A stretch of 64,000 nucleotides of DNA from Streptomyces sp. NL15-2K (GCF_030551255.1 NZ_CP130630.1:9423001-9487000), one strand, 5' to 3'. Positions 25,212 to 35,119 are shown, counted from the stretch's first letter. Notes: generated by a model from the sequence alone, not told the origin. Made by a program: numbers and translations.

Positions 25212-26158
25212 CCCCTACGGGTACCGGGCGGAGAGCCGCCTCAGGAGGCCCCGGCTTCCTGAGGCGGTCCCAGCCGCGCTATGGCGAGAAGGCCGTCAAG
25301 GTGCTGCTGGTGGCCGCCTCGCTGGTCTCGGTGCTGACCACCGTCGGCATCGTCATCGCGCTCATCCCGCCCGCCGCCGAGTTCTTCGGCGAGGTCAGCT
25401 TCGGCGACTTCATCACCGGCACCGACTGGTCGCCGCTGTTCAAGCCGCCGCACTTCGGCGTCCTGCCCCTGGTCACCGGCACACTGATGGTCACGCTCAT
25501 CGCGCTGCTGGTCGCCGTGCCGCTGGGGCTGGGGGCGGCGGTGTACCTGAGCGAGTACGCCAGGCCCGGGGTCCGCACGTTCTTCAAGCCGATCCTGGAG
25601 GTCCTCGCCGGTATCCCCACCGTCGTGTACGGCTTCTTCGCACTGCAGGCTGTCACCCCGCTGCTGCAGGACATCTGGCCCGGTGACGAGGGCCCGGAGG
25701 TCTTCAACGCCCTCTCGGCGGGCTTCGTCATGGGCATCATGATCATCCCGACGATCGCCTCGCTCTCCGAGGACGCCATGAACGCCGTACCGAACGACCT
25801 GCGTGACGGAGCCTTCGCGCTGGGATCGTCCCGCATGCAGGTCGCCACGAGGGTCGTCTTCCCCGCCGCGTTGTCCGGCATCGTCGCCGCGATCGTGCTC
25901 GGTGTATCGCGCGCGGTCGGCGAGACGATGATCGTCGCGATCGCCGCGGGTGGCCGGCCCAACCTGTCCTTCGACCCTCTCCAGGGCATGCAGACGATGA
26001 CCGCGTTCATCGCGGCGGCCGGCATCGGCGACCTGCCGACCGGCTCCATCGGCTATCAGACGATCTTCGCGGTGGGTTCGCTGCTGTTCGTCATGACGCT
26101 GGTGATGAACCTGGTCAGCATCCGCCTGGTGCGCAGGTTCCGGGAGGTGTACGAGTGA
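25208..26158 (+). CDS. pstC: Phosphate ABC transporter permease PstC
   Basis: This 316-residue inner-membrane permease has six predicted helices and the binding-protein-dependent permease signature near LRDGAFALGSSRMQVATRVV. It starts with an ATGA overlap on pstS and its stop overlaps the pstA start. It forms the translocation pore with PstA. Confidence 0.94.
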   Translation: MTPTGTGRRAASGGPGFLRRSQPRYGEKAVKVLLVAASLVSVLTTVGIVIALIPPAAEFFGEVSFGDFITGTDWSPLFKPPHFGVLPLVTGTLMVTLIALLVAVPLGLGAAVYLSEYARPGVRTFFKPILEVLAGIPTVVYGFFALQAVTPLLQDIWPGDEGPEVFNALSAGFVMGIMIIPTIASLSEDAMNAVPNDLRDGAFALGSSRMQVATRVVFPAALSGIVAAIVLGVSRAVGETMIVAIAAGGRPNLSFDPLQGMQTMTAFIAAAGIGDLPTGSIGYQTIFAVGSLLFVMTLVMNLVSIRLVRRFREVYE

Positions 26159-27069
26159 TGGGCGCCTCCGTCCTCGGCCAGGGGCCGGAGGCCGGTGTGC
26201 CTCAGGCGCGCCGGCTCAAGGGCCGCGGCACCCCATGGCGGGAGCGGTTGTTCCAGGTGAGCCTGTGGACCTCGCTCGCCGTCGGTGTGGTCTTCCTCGG
26301 CTGCCTTCTCGTCTACGTCGTCGCGGAGGCCTGGCCCCGGCTGGATTCCCGCATCTTGACGAACTTTCCCGACATCATCGACCCGTCACAGGCCGGCGCC
26401 CAGTCGGCGATCATGGGCACCATCTGGGTGATCGGCTTCACCGCGTTGTACTGCCTGCCCGTGGGCGTCCTCACCGCCATCTACTTGGAGGAGTACGCCG
26501 ACCCCGAGCGGTGGTGGAACCGCGCGATCGAGATCAACATCCAGAACCTGGCGGCGGTCCCGTCGATCGTCTACGGCATCCTCGGCCTCGGCATCATCTC
26601 CCGCGGCCTCGGCTTCGGGCAGACCGTGCTCACCGCCTCGCTCACGCTGTCGCTCCTGGTCCTGCCGACCGTGATCATCGCCGCGCGGGAAGCGATCCGC
26701 GCCGTACCGCCCTCCATCCGTGAGGCATCCCTGGCGCTGGGCGCCACCCAGTGGCAGACCATCTGGCGCCAGGTGCTGCCGGCCGCGGTGCCCGGCATGG
26801 CGACCGGCTCGATCCTCGCCCTGTCCCGCGCCATCGGCGAGGCGGCCCCGCTGCTGCTGCTCGGCGGCCTGACGTTCATCACCTTCAACCCGACCGGTCC
26901 GGAGAGTGCCTTCACCGTGCTGCCGATCCAGATCTTCAACTGGATCAGCCAGTCCCGTGACGAATTCGTCTCACTCGCCGCCGCCGCGATCGTGGTCCTC
27001 CTGGTGATCCTGCTGGTCATGAACTCCCTGGCCATCTGGCTCCGCAACCGCTATTCCCACCGTTGGTGA
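26155..27069 (+). CDS. pstA: Phosphate ABC transporter permease PstA
   Basis: This second pore-forming permease has 304 residues, with a loop signature [20 protein letters not shown] that contacts PstB. The GTG at 26155 overlaps the pstC stop; an ATG follows at once. Six hydrophobic segments are visible. Confidence 0.94.
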   Translation: MMGASVLGQGPEAGVPQARRLKGRGTPWRERLFQVSLWTSLAVGVVFLGCLLVYVVAEAWPRLDSRILTNFPDIIDPSQAGAQSAIMGTIWVIGFTALYCLPVGVLTAIYLEEYADPERWWNRAIEINIQNLAAVPSIVYGILGLGIISRGLGFGQTVLTASLTLSLLVLPTVIIAAREAIRAVPPSIREASLALGATQWQTIWRQVLPAAVPGMATGSILALSRAIGEAAPLLLLGGLTFITFNPTGPESAFTVLPIQIFNWISQSRDEFVSLAAAAIVVLLVILLVMNSLAIWLRNRYSHRW

Positions 27070-27076
27070 CCGCGCC

Positions 27077-27997
27077 ATGACCCCAGAGTCCTCCCGACGC
27101 CTCCACCGCCTTCGTCAACGGGCCCTTCGATCCTCGCGGTCGGCCACCGCGACCTCCCCCTCCGATGCCCCCGACCCCACCACCACCCCGCAGGTCGCCT
27201 TCCGCGACGCACCGTCGCTGACCAGCCCGGTCTTCGAGGTCGGCAGCCTGTCGGTGTTCTACGGCGACCACGAGGCCGTCCGCGACGTCAACATGACCAT
27301 CGGCGACCGTCAGATCACCGCGATGATCGGTCCGTCCGGCTGCGGCAAGTCCACCGTGATCCGCTGCTTCAACCGGATGAACGACCTCATCCCCACGGCC
27401 CGGGTGGCCGGGAAGATCCGCTACCACGACGAGAACCTGTACGGGAAGGACGTCGACCCCATCGAGGTGCGGCGCCGCATCGGCATGGTCTTCCAGAAGC
27501 CCAACCCGTTCCCCAAATCGATCTACGACAACATCGCCTACGGGCCTCGGGTGGGCGGCTTCAAGGGCAACCTCGACGACCTGGTGGAGGAGACCCTCAC
27601 CCACGCCGCGCTGTGGGAGGAGGTCAAGGACAAGCTGAAGACCTCGGCGCTGGCCCTCTCGGGCGGGCAGCAGCAGCGGCTGTGCATCGCCCGCACCATC
27701 GCGGTCAAGCCGGAGGTGATCCTGATGGATGAACCCTGCTCGGCCCTGGACCCGATTGCCACGGCGAAGATCGAGGACCTCATGGAGCACCTGGCGCAGG
27801 AGTTCACGATCGTCGTCGTCACGCACAACATGCAGCAGGCCGCACGCGTCTCGCACCGCACCGCCTTCTTCACCACGGACGTCGGCGGGGAGGGGGAGCG
27901 GCACGGCCGTCTGGTCGAGTACGACGAGACGGCACGCATCTTCTCCAACCCCTCCGACCAGCGGACCGAGGACTACATCACCGGCCGAATCGGCTGA
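27077..27997 (+). CDS. pstB: Phosphate ABC transporter ATPase PstB
   Basis: This 306-residue ATPase drives phosphate uptake. Walker [13 protein letters not shown], signature [16 protein letters not shown], Walker [14 protein letters not shown] and the switch His in [10 protein letters not shown] are intact. [14 protein letters not shown] is the PstB-specific Q-loop region. An unusual N-terminal extension of about 50 residues, rich in Arg then Ser/Pro/Thr, precedes the ATPase core. No phoU follows in this operon. The gene ends one base into the next start (TGATG). Confidence 0.94.
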   Translation: MTPESSRRLHRLRQRALRSSRSATATSPSDAPDPTTTPQVAFRDAPSLTSPVFEVGSLSVFYGDHEAVRDVNMTIGDRQITAMIGPSGCGKSTVIRCFNRMNDLIPTARVAGKIRYHDENLYGKDVDPIEVRRRIGMVFQKPNPFPKSIYDNIAYGPRVGGFKGNLDDLVEETLTHAALWEEVKDKLKTSALALSGGQQQRLCIARTIAVKPEVILMDEPCSALDPIATAKIEDLMEHLAQEFTIVVVTHNMQQAARVSHRTAFFTTDVGGEGERHGRLVEYDETARIFSNPSDQRTEDYITGRIG

Positions 27998-28587
27998 TGC
28001 CCGTGTTCGACGTATCCGTCATCGCCGTCACCTTCGGCATCATCTTCGTCACCGAACTGCCCGACAAGACGGCCGTGGCTGTTGTGATGCTCGCGACCCG
28101 CTACCGGGCCGGCTACGTCTTCACGGGCATCGCGTCCGGTTTCGCGGTCCACGTCGTGCCGGCGGTCATCGCGGGGATCTTGCTGGCGATGCTGCCGAAC
28201 CGATGGCTGCAAGCGGCATCCGCGGTGCTCTTCCTGGTGGGAGCGGTGATCCTTCTGGCGAGCCGGCGGCAGGCGACCGAAGAACAAGTCGAGCAGCTGG
28301 ACGACCAGTCCTTCTGGAAGGCGGCGGGCGCGGGCTTCACGCCGATCCTGGTCGCGGAGTTCGGCGATCTGACACAGATCATGACCGCCGGCCTGGCCGC
28401 CCGCTACGGTGCGCCGGTGTCTGTGGGTATCGGTTCGGTGGCGGGGCTGTGGTCGGTGGCCGCGCTCGGCATTCTGGGTGGGCGCACTCTCGTGAGGCAC
28501 GTGCCGTTGCGGTTCATCACGCGCGTGGCCGCCGTGGTGCTGGCGGCGTTGGCGGCCTTCAGCCTGTACCAGGCGGTCGCCGGCTGA
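27997..28587 (+). CDS. GDT1/TMEM165 (UPF0016) family cation transporter
   Basis: This 196-residue membrane protein has two copies of the family motif: ELPDKTAVAV near residue 20 and EFGDLTQIMT near 120. Bacterial relatives such as MneA export Mn(II), and eukaryotic ones move Mn/Ca against protons. It has about six helices. It overlaps pstB by one base, so it is translationally coupled to the phosphate operon. Phosphate-metal co-management is a possible reason, but that is inference. Confidence 0.88.
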   Translation: MPVFDVSVIAVTFGIIFVTELPDKTAVAVVMLATRYRAGYVFTGIASGFAVHVVPAVIAGILLAMLPNRWLQAASAVLFLVGAVILLASRRQATEEQVEQLDDQSFWKAAGAGFTPILVAEFGDLTQIMTAGLAARYGAPVSVGIGSVAGLWSVAALGILGGRTLVRHVPLRFITRVAAVVLAALAAFSLYQAVAG

Positions 28588-28603
28588 CCGCCAGTGCGCG
28601 GGG

Positions 28604-28925
28604 CGGGCGCCGCACCACCTCCTCCACAGCCTTGCCGGGCAGCAGCGATGGTGCAGGCCGGCGTCGATGTCCTCGCCGCGGCGTTCGATGAGCCCGTCGG
28701 TGTACAGCACCAGGGTGTCGCTGGGGGCGTAGGGCAAGGCGGTCTGCGGGCGGGTGACGTGCTCGAGGCGGGCGGCCAGGGGCGGGTCGGTCGCCTGATC
28801 CAGCAGGTCGCAGCCGCCGTCGGGATTTTGCGGGCTCGTGCAGGGCCCGGACGGCTGCGCTCAGTGCGCTGCGGAGCATGCCCATGACGGCGGCGGCCTC
28901 CAGTCCGTGGCCGACGACGTCCCCG
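28604..28925 (-). pseudogene. SpoIIE-type PP2C phosphatase fragment
   Basis: Pieces of a PP2C/SpoIIE catalytic domain appear in two frames: VVGHGLEAAAVMGMLRSALS and, after a shift, PYAPSDTLVLYTDGLIERRG. The order is right but the frames differ and both ends are missing, so the gene is broken. Confidence 0.75.
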
Positions 28926-28939
28926 ACGGCTCAGGCCGT

Positions 28940-29126
28940 TCAGCCAGCCCTTGCGCACCGCGGGGCGCAACACGCGGGCGCTGTCGGCGGCGGCTCTCAC
29001 CATTCCGGGTCCGATAGGCGACGGCGCGGGGTAATCGCCCCTCGGCTCGATTCGCACCAGCCGACCGGAATCGACCACCGCGACGTAACTGCCCCAGTGC
29101 GTCGCAACCGACATGCGTCGTTCCAC
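28940..29126 (-). pseudogene. N-terminal fragment of a molybdopterin oxidoreductase
   Basis: The start MSVATHWGSYVAVVDSGRLV and the following DYPAPSPIGPGM stretch match the N-terminus of BisC/TorA-type molybdoenzymes. The frame loses similarity after about 60 residues. It abuts the SpoIIE fragment, so two broken genes are joined here. Confidence 0.65.
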
Positions 29127-29204
29127 GATGCTTCAACTCCGTCTCTGACGGCGGTACGGAGGGCGCCGCGGCGGAGCCAGCAGTGGCCCGACCGCGACGC
29201 GTTC

Positions 29205-29535
29205 GGCCGGCCGGTCGTCCACGGCGGCCGGTCGCGGAGCGTCCTTCTCCGGAACCACCAACCTCGGCCTGTGGGAGGAGGGCGGGCAACCCGTGGTGGC
29301 GGTGGAGGTGGACACGATCGACGACTGGCAGAGCTACATCGCCGCCGGTGTCGGGATCGGCGTGACCCCGGCCTCCACCGCCTGGATGCACCCGCATGCC
29401 GAGATCAGCTACCTCCCCCTGCGGGACGCGCCACCGGTGCCGGTGTACCTGGTCTGGGCTTCCAACAATCGCCATCCTGCGCTGAGCTCCTTCATCCAGT
29501 TGGCGCGGGACGTGGTGGCGGAGGGGGCCGAGTAG
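29205..29535 (+). pseudogene. LysR-type regulator C-terminal fragment
   Basis: The sequence VEVDTIDDWQSYIAAGVGIG followed by VTPASTAWMHPHAEI is the second lobe of a LysR effector-binding domain, ending with a stop at 29535. The DNA-binding half is absent and a frame change appears near 29270. It cannot act as a regulator. Confidence 0.75.
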
Positions 29536-29606
29536 GCCCGGGGCCTGTGCGCGCGCCGCCCCGCCGCCCCCGCGAGCGGGGGGCGACGGGTGCGGGCCGC
29601 GGCCGG

Positions 29607-31157
29607 TCAGACCTGCGACTTCGCCGGCTCCGCCGCGGCCTCCGGCTCGTCGCCGATGGCTCCGACGTGCCGCAGCACGACGGCGGACAGGATCGACAGG
29701 ACCACGGTGCACGCCGCGGCCACGACCATCGCCGTGTTCATGCCGGAGGTGGCGGCCTCCTTGGCGAGGTCGAGCCAGCCGGCGGGCATCTGCTGGGCCG
29801 AGGCGACGGCGCCGGCGAGGCTGTCGCCCGCGGCGTCGGCCACGTCCGACGGGGTGCCGGCGGGGATCTTGTCGCCAATCTGGCTGCGGTAGACCGCGGT
29901 CGCCAGGCTGCCCAGGATCGCCACGCCGAGCGCGAGGCCCAGTTCCTGCACGGTCTCCGACATCGCCGAGGCCGAGCCGGCCTTCTCCGGCGGCGCCGCC
30001 CCGACCACCAGGTCCGTGCCCAGGGCCGCGATCGCCCCGAGCCCGAGGTAGACGAGGCCGAATCCGACGACCATCAGGGCGATGCCGCCCGAGGGGCCCA
30101 CCAGGGCGAGCAGGACGTACCCGACCGTGGACAGCACCAGGGTGGCCGCCACCACGAGGCCCGGCGGCACCCGCCGCGCGACCAGGGGCGAGCCGATCGC
30201 GGCCAGGAACATCAGCAGGGCGGGCGGGCCCATCCACAGCCCCGCCTCGACCGGCGGCAGCCCCTCCACGAACTGGAGCTGCTGGGTGATCAGCAGCATC
30301 GAGCCGCCGACGCCGACGAGGCCGACGAGCAGCACGCTCAGCGCGGAGCTGAACGTCCGGTTGGCGAAGAGGCGCACGTCCAGCAGCGGGCTCTCCAGCT
30401 TGCCCTGCCGGCGAACGAACAGCACCGCGAAGACCACGCCGATCAGCGCGGCGACGATCATCGGCAGATCGAGGCCGTCCTTGGCGAAGCGCTTCACCGC
30501 GTAGACCACCGGCAGGATCGCGATCAGCGACAGCGTCACACTGATCAGGTCGAACCTACCGCTCTGTGGCGCCGAGTACTCGGGGATCAGGAGCGGCGCG
30601 GCCACCAGCAGCACGATCGCGACCGGCACCGCCAGCAGGAACACCGAACCCCACCAGAAGTGGTTCAGCATCGCCCCGCCGACCACCGGGCCGAGCGCCA
30701 TGCCGAGCGCGAAGCTCGTGGCCCAGACACCGATCGCCAGGGAGCGCTGCCGCTGGTCGGCGAACATGTTGCTGATCAGGGCCAGCGTGGACGGCATCAG
30801 CGTGGCACCGGCGACCCCGAGGGCCGCCCGCGCGGCGATGAGCATGTCGGCGCTGGTGGCGTAGGCCGCCAGCACCGAGACGATCCCGAAGGCCGCGGCC
30901 CCGATCATCAGCAGCCGGCGGCGGCCGATCCGGTCACCCAGCGTGCCCATGGTGAGCAGGAAGCCGGCGATCAGGAAGCCGTAGGCGTCCATGATCCACA
31001 GCTCTTGGGTACCGGACGGGCGCAGATCCTCGGCCAGTGAGGGGAGGGTCAGGTACAGCACGGTGACGTCGAGGCCCAGCAGCACGGTGGGCAACGAGAG
31101 GACGGCCAGCCCTCCCCACTCGCGGGCTCCTGCCCTGCCTACGGTCGTTGTGCTCAT
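29607..31157 (-). CDS. DHA2-type MFS drug efflux transporter (14 TM)
   Basis: This 516-residue, 14-helix major facilitator is of the QacA/EmrB kind. Motif C-type LDVTVLYLTLPSLAEDL in helix 1, GTLGDRIGRRRLL between helices 2 and 3, and ALGMALGPVVGGAML in helix 5 are clear. ATG 31157 has AGGGAG upstream. It is divergent from the SARP-type regulator at 31258, 100 bp away, which may control it. The substrate is unknown; drug or secondary metabolite export is likely. Confidence 0.9.
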   Translation of the reverse strand: MSTTTVGRAGAREWGGLAVLSLPTVLLGLDVTVLYLTLPSLAEDLRPSGTQELWIMDAYGFLIAGFLLTMGTLGDRIGRRRLLMIGAAAFGIVSVLAAYATSADMLIAARAALGVAGATLMPSTLALISNMFADQRQRSLAIGVWATSFALGMALGPVVGGAMLNHFWWGSVFLLAVPVAIVLLVAAPLLIPEYSAPQSGRFDLISVTLSLIAILPVVYAVKRFAKDGLDLPMIVAALIGVVFAVLFVRRQGKLESPLLDVRLFANRTFSSALSVLLVGLVGVGGSMLLITQQLQFVEGLPPVEAGLWMGPPALLMFLAAIGSPLVARRVPPGLVVAATLVLSTVGYVLLALVGPSGGIALMVVGFGLVYLGLGAIAALGTDLVVGAAPPEKAGSASAMSETVQELGLALGVAILGSLATAVYRSQIGDKIPAGTPSDVADAAGDSLAGAVASAQQMPAGWLDLAKEAATSGMNTAMVVAAACTVVLSILSAVVLRHVGAIGDEPEAAAEPAKSQV

Positions 31158-31257
31158 GGCACTCCCTGCCTTTTTCTCGTATCCGTCGACTTGCATCGCC
31201 ACTGTGCCGCCCCTCACGCATGGTTTCCTGAGGGTCGTTCGGCGATAAAGTGCAGCC

Positions 31258-34092
31258 ATGCGTTACGGGGTGCTCGGACCGCTGGCCGTCTGGGACGCCG
31301 AGGGGCGGCCGGTCAGGGTTCCCGAAGCGAAGGTGCGCGCCCTGCTGGCGAACCTGCTCGTCCACGGCGGCGGGCCGGTGCCGGCGGACCGCCTCATCGA
31401 GGACCTGTGGGCGGGCAACCCGCCGGGCGGGTCCACCAACACCCTGCAGACCAAGATCTCCCAGCTGCGCCGGGTGCTGGGCCGGGAGCAGGTGGTCCGC
31501 GAGCCCGCCGGCTACCGGCTGCTGCTCGCGGACGACGTGGTCGACGCCCTGAGGTTCCAGGAGCTCGCCGACCGCGCCCGCGCCCACCGGGAGCCGGCGG
31601 TGAAGGCGGACCTGTTCGCCGACGCGCTCGCCCTGTGGCGGGGCCCGGCTTACGCGGACGTGGCCGAGTCCCTGTTCGCCCGCAGTGAGATCGCCCGGCT
31701 GGAGGAGCTGCGCCTGGCCGTCGTCGAGGACCACGCCGAGGTCCGGCTGACCCTGGGCGGGCACACGGCGCTGGCGGCGGAACTGGGGACGCTGGTGGCA
31801 CGGCACCCGCTGCGCGAGCGGCTGCGCATGGCCCACATGCGCGCCCTGTACCGCTCCGGGCGGCAGGGCGACGCGCTGCAGAGCTTCCAGGAGCTGCGCC
31901 GGGAGCTGGCCGAGGAGCTGGGGGCCTCGCCCGGTCCGGAGGCCGCCGCGCTGCACGAGGCGATCCTGCGCCAGGAGCCGCAGCTGGCCACACCGGCGAT
32001 CGGGTCGCGGTCGTGCCGGACGAACCTGCCCGCCCCGCTGACCCCGCTGATCGGGCGGCGCGAGGCGGCCGCGCAGGTGCTGGCCCGGCTGGACCCCGGC
32101 GCGAGTACCCGTCTCGTCACCCTCACCGGCCTCGGCGGGGTGGGCAAGACGCGGCTGGCGATCGCCGCGGCGGGCGACGCGGGTGGGCAGTACGCCGACG
32201 GGGTGTGGCTGGTCGAGCTGGCCGGCCTGGGCGCCGCGTCCGGCCCGGACGATATCGCCGAACGCGTCATCACGACGCTGGGCCTGTGCGACACGGCGGC
32301 GACCGAACCGGACCTGGACGACCTGGTGGGCTGGCTGTGCCAGGCGGTGGCCGACAAGCAGCTGCTGATCCTGCTGGACAACTGCGAGCACCTCGTCGAG
32401 TCGGTCGCCGTGCTCGCCAAGTCCCTGCTGTCGGCCGTGCCGGCGGCCCACCTCCTGCTCACCAGCCAGGAAGCCCTGGACATCCCCGGCGAGGTGGTGC
32501 ACCCGGTGCCGCCGCTGGCGCTGCCGGAGCACACCGATCCGCGGACGGTCGCCCGGTCCAGCGCCGTCGAGCTGTTCGTGCAGCGGGCCGCCGCGGCGGC
32601 GCCCGGCTTCGTCCTGGACGCGGACAACGGGGTGGCGGTCTCCACCATCTGCCGCCGCCTCGACGGCATTCCGCTCGCCCTGGAACTCGTCGCGTCCCGG
32701 CTGCGGACGCTGAGCCCGCAGGAGCTCGCCGCCCGGCTGGACGACCGGTTCGCCCGGCCTGACGTACGGGTGCGCGGGCTCCCAAACCGCCAGCAGACGC
32801 TGCGGGGCATGCTCGACTGGAGCTGGCAGCTGCTGACGCCGGACGAGCGCACCGTGCTGCGCCGCCTGGTCGTGCATGCCGACGGCTGCGTCATGCCCTC
32901 CGCCCAGGCGGTCTGCGCCGACGGGGAGCTGCCCGCCGAGCGGATTCCCGACCTGCTCTCCCGGCTGGTGGACCGCTCGCTGGTGGTCCGTGAGGGCGAC
33001 CGGTTCCGGCTGCTCGAATCGGTGGCCGCCTACTGCGCCGAGCGGCTGGCGGAGGCGGACGAGGAGAGCGCCGTACGCGCGCGCTTCGTGCGGTACTGCA
33101 CCGAGTGGGCCGAGCGGGAGAGCGAACGGCTGCGCGGCCCGGACCAGCGGTGCTCCCTGGAACGCCTCAACGCGGAGACCGTCAATTTGCGCCGCGCCCT
33201 GGACCTCGCGGTCGCCCAGGACTCCGCCGGGTACGCGGTGCGGCTGGTGAACGCGCTGGCCTGGTTTTGGTTCCTGCGCGGGCGGTTCCCCGAAGCCCGC
33301 AGGTCCTTGCGGACGGCGCTGGCGGCCGACGTCGACGCCGCCCCGGCCGCGCGCCTGACGGCACGGGTCTGGCTGGCCGGTGTCGAGCTGCGCACCTCGC
33401 AGGCCGACGCCGTGCCCGGCCCGGCGGGCGAAGACCCCACCTCCGGGGTCGAGGACCCGGTGCTGAAGGCCCGGCTCCAGTGGTTCGTCGGCACCGGGCT
33501 GACCGGCCGCGGCCACCACCGCGAGGGGCGGCAGCTGGTGGAGGCCAGCCTGGCCGGCGCCCGTGCCGCCCGGGACCGCTGGGGCGAGGCCGCGGCCCTG
33601 GTGGAGCTGGCGAGCCACGCCCCGGCGCGGGACGGGTCCGCGGAGCTGGGCGCTGCGCTGTTCCGCGAGGTCGACGACCGCTGGGGCCAGCTCCGGGCCA
33701 CCCGGTCCCTGGCACTCGCGGCCGAACGCGAGGGCGACCGCGTACGGACCGAACGGCTGCACCGCGAGGGCCTCCTGATGGCCGAGGAGCTCGGCCTGTG
33801 GACCGAGGTCGTCGAGACGCTGACCTTCCTCGGCAGGACCGCGCTGGCGAGCGGCCTCACCGAGCGGGCGACGGAGCTGTACGAGCGCGCGCTGTCCGTG
33901 TCGGCCGAACGCGCCTACCACCGGGGCGAGATCCGTGCCGAGATCGGCCTTGGGCACGCCGCACGGCTCCGCGGTGACCGGGACGCCGCCACGTCCCACC
34001 TGAACCGGGCCCTGGCCAAGAGCCAGTCCTCGGGCCACGCCACGCACGCCGCGGCCGCGCTGGCGGAACTGAACCTCGTCACCCGGGCGTGA
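31258..34092 (+). CDS. SARP/AfsR-like regulator with NB-ARC ATPase
   Basis: This 944-residue activator has an OmpR-like winged helix at the N-terminus (MRYGVLGPLAVWDAEGRPV, STNTLQTKISQLRRVLG) and a bacterial transcriptional activation domain (about 95-240). A P-loop STAND ATPase follows (TGLGGVGKTRLAIAAAG, LLILLDNCEHLVES), then TPR-like repeats to the end. SARPs bind heptameric repeats near -35 boxes of antibiotic genes. It is divergent from a DHA2 efflux gene and followed by a broken NRPS C-domain gene, suggesting it once belonged to a second biosynthetic cluster. Confidence 0.93.
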   Translation: MRYGVLGPLAVWDAEGRPVRVPEAKVRALLANLLVHGGGPVPADRLIEDLWAGNPPGGSTNTLQTKISQLRRVLGREQVVREPAGYRLLLADDVVDALRFQELADRARAHREPAVKADLFADALALWRGPAYADVAESLFARSEIARLEELRLAVVEDHAEVRLTLGGHTALAAELGTLVARHPLRERLRMAHMRALYRSGRQGDALQSFQELRRELAEELGASPGPEAAALHEAILRQEPQLATPAIGSRSCRTNLPAPLTPLIGRREAAAQVLARLDPGASTRLVTLTGLGGVGKTRLAIAAAGDAGGQYADGVWLVELAGLGAASGPDDIAERVITTLGLCDTAATEPDLDDLVGWLCQAVADKQLLILLDNCEHLVESVAVLAKSLLSAVPAAHLLLTSQEALDIPGEVVHPVPPLALPEHTDPRTVARSSAVELFVQRAAAAAPGFVLDADNGVAVSTICRRLDGIPLALELVASRLRTLSPQELAARLDDRFARPDVRVRGLPNRQQTLRGMLDWSWQLLTPDERTVLRRLVVHADGCVMPSAQAVCADGELPAERIPDLLSRLVDRSLVVREGDRFRLLESVAAYCAERLAEADEESAVRARFVRYCTEWAERESERLRGPDQRCSLERLNAETVNLRRALDLAVAQDSAGYAVRLVNALAWFWFLRGRFPEARRSLRTALAADVDAAPAARLTARVWLAGVELRTSQADAVPGPAGEDPTSGVEDPVLKARLQWFVGTGLTGRGHHREGRQLVEASLAGARAARDRWGEAAALVELASHAPARDGSAELGAALFREVDDRWGQLRATRSLALAAEREGDRVRTERLHREGLLMAEELGLWTEVVETLTFLGRTALASGLTERATELYERALSVSAERAYHRGEIRAEIGLGHAARLRGDRDAATSHLNRALAKSQSSGHATHAAAALAELNLVTRA

Positions 34093-34320
34093 CCGAACTG
34101 CTGCGCGTGTGACCGGCGTTTCCCGGGTGCGGCGGGCCCCGCACTCCGGAGGTCCAGCCCGCTCCGGCGGCGTGCGCCGGAGCGAGGACGTATTCGTTCG
34201 CACTCCCTACTCGAATACGCCCTACTCGATTACGCAGTAGCCGCAGCAACCCCTTCACCCTGGCCTGATCCGAGCCGTTATTTATTCGCGTACGAATGGC
34301 AGGCGAAGGAGTGGCGTTCC
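34093..34320. promoter_or_regulatory. Repeat-rich promoter region of the broken NRPS gene
   Basis: CGTATTCG (34189) and CGAATACG (34212) form an inverted repeat. CCTACTCGAATACG and CCTACTCGATTACG are adjacent imperfect direct repeats 15 bp apart. Further right, TTATTTATTCGCG is unusually AT-rich and an AAGGAG site precedes the GTG at 34321. The layout suggests an operator, perhaps for the SARP just upstream. Confidence 0.5.
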
Positions 34321-34590
34321 GTGGGGATAGCAGCTGAATCCAGGGCCCTCGGATTAACCGGCTACCAGCGCGACATCTGGGCGGCCGAAGCAAGAGCACC
34401 GGGGAACTGCCAATTCAACGTACTGGTCCACGAGCAGCTGGCGGGGGCCGTGGACCGGGAGCTGCTCGGTGCCTGCCTGGCCCGTGCGGTGCGGGAGCAC
34501 GACGCCTTCCGGCTGCGGTTCGGCGAGGACGGCGAAGGGGTCCCCCGGGTCCGGCGGATCACGGAGGAACCGGACGCCGGGGCGCCGCCT
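34321..34590 (+). pseudogene. NRPS condensation-domain N-terminal fragment
   Basis: The GTG start leads into LGLTGYQRDIWAAEARAPG and then LARAVREHDAFRLRFGEDGE, the C1 and C2 regions of an NRPS condensation domain; the catalytic HHxxxD region is missing. The frame stays open into unrelated sequence and ends at 35040. A TTA leucine codon is present in GLTG. This is the 5' stump of a lost synthetase gene. Confidence 0.78.
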
Positions 34591-34705
34591 CCCGAAGCAG
34601 GGCGGCAGTTGGCGCCAGGCGCATCCGCTGACCAGGACGTAGATGATGGCCGCGAACAGCGTCTCATCAGGGGTGTCCCGCGTTCCACCGCTGAAGCACG
34701 CCATG
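34585..34705 (-). pseudogene. IS5-like transposase N-terminal fragment
   Basis: On the minus strand the translation reads TPDETLFAAIIYVLVSGCAW and RQLPPCFG, a hallmark of the N-terminus of IS5-related transposases. Both sides are cut. It sits exactly where NRPS similarity ends and before integrase similarity begins, so an insertion probably caused or accompanied the rearrangement. Confidence 0.7.
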
Positions 34706-34734
34706 TGGAGGCGTTTCCGCCGGTGCAACCCGCG

Positions 34735-35040
34735 TTGGCAAAGGCCGGCATCGTCCCGCTGCGCGCCAAGGGAGCAAAGGACTGGCAGTGGGAGGCTGTG
34801 CCGAAGGACGGCTTCCACGCGCTGCGGCACACCTACGCCTCGATCATGCTGGAGGTGGGAGAGTCCGTGGTGGCCGTGGCACGGTGGCTCGGGCACTCCT
34901 CACCAGCGTTCACCCTCGGTTACTATTCTCACTTGATGCCGGAGGCCGGAAGCAAGGGGCGGACGGCCATTGACGGACTGCTGGGGAGGCAGGGAGATTT
35001 GCATGCCAGTCGAAACTTCCCTGATTCTCCCCGGGGCTGA
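34735..35040 (+). pseudogene. Tyrosine recombinase C-terminal catalytic fragment
   Basis: The sequence FHALRHTYASIMLEVGESVV, VARWLGHSSPAFTLGYYSHL contains the His-x-x-Arg box, the second His/Trp box and the nucleophilic Tyr of phage-type integrases. The N-terminal DNA-binding part is lost, and the frame is fused to the NRPS stump upstream. Its 3' end lies 79 bp from the right repeat, as int genes usually lie next to attP. Confidence 0.82.
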
Positions 35041-35119
35041 TGACGGGCAATTCCCGCTGTGGGGCGCCCCTGGGGCCGACCGTGGATTGCAAGGTCGATG
35101 AGGCGGGTGGCCTGAGAAA

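Noticed and set aside
28878..34203. Long frames opposite the DHA2 transporter (plus) and the SARP gene (minus)
   Set aside because: The opposite strand in each case has complete family motifs and a good start; the shadows do not.
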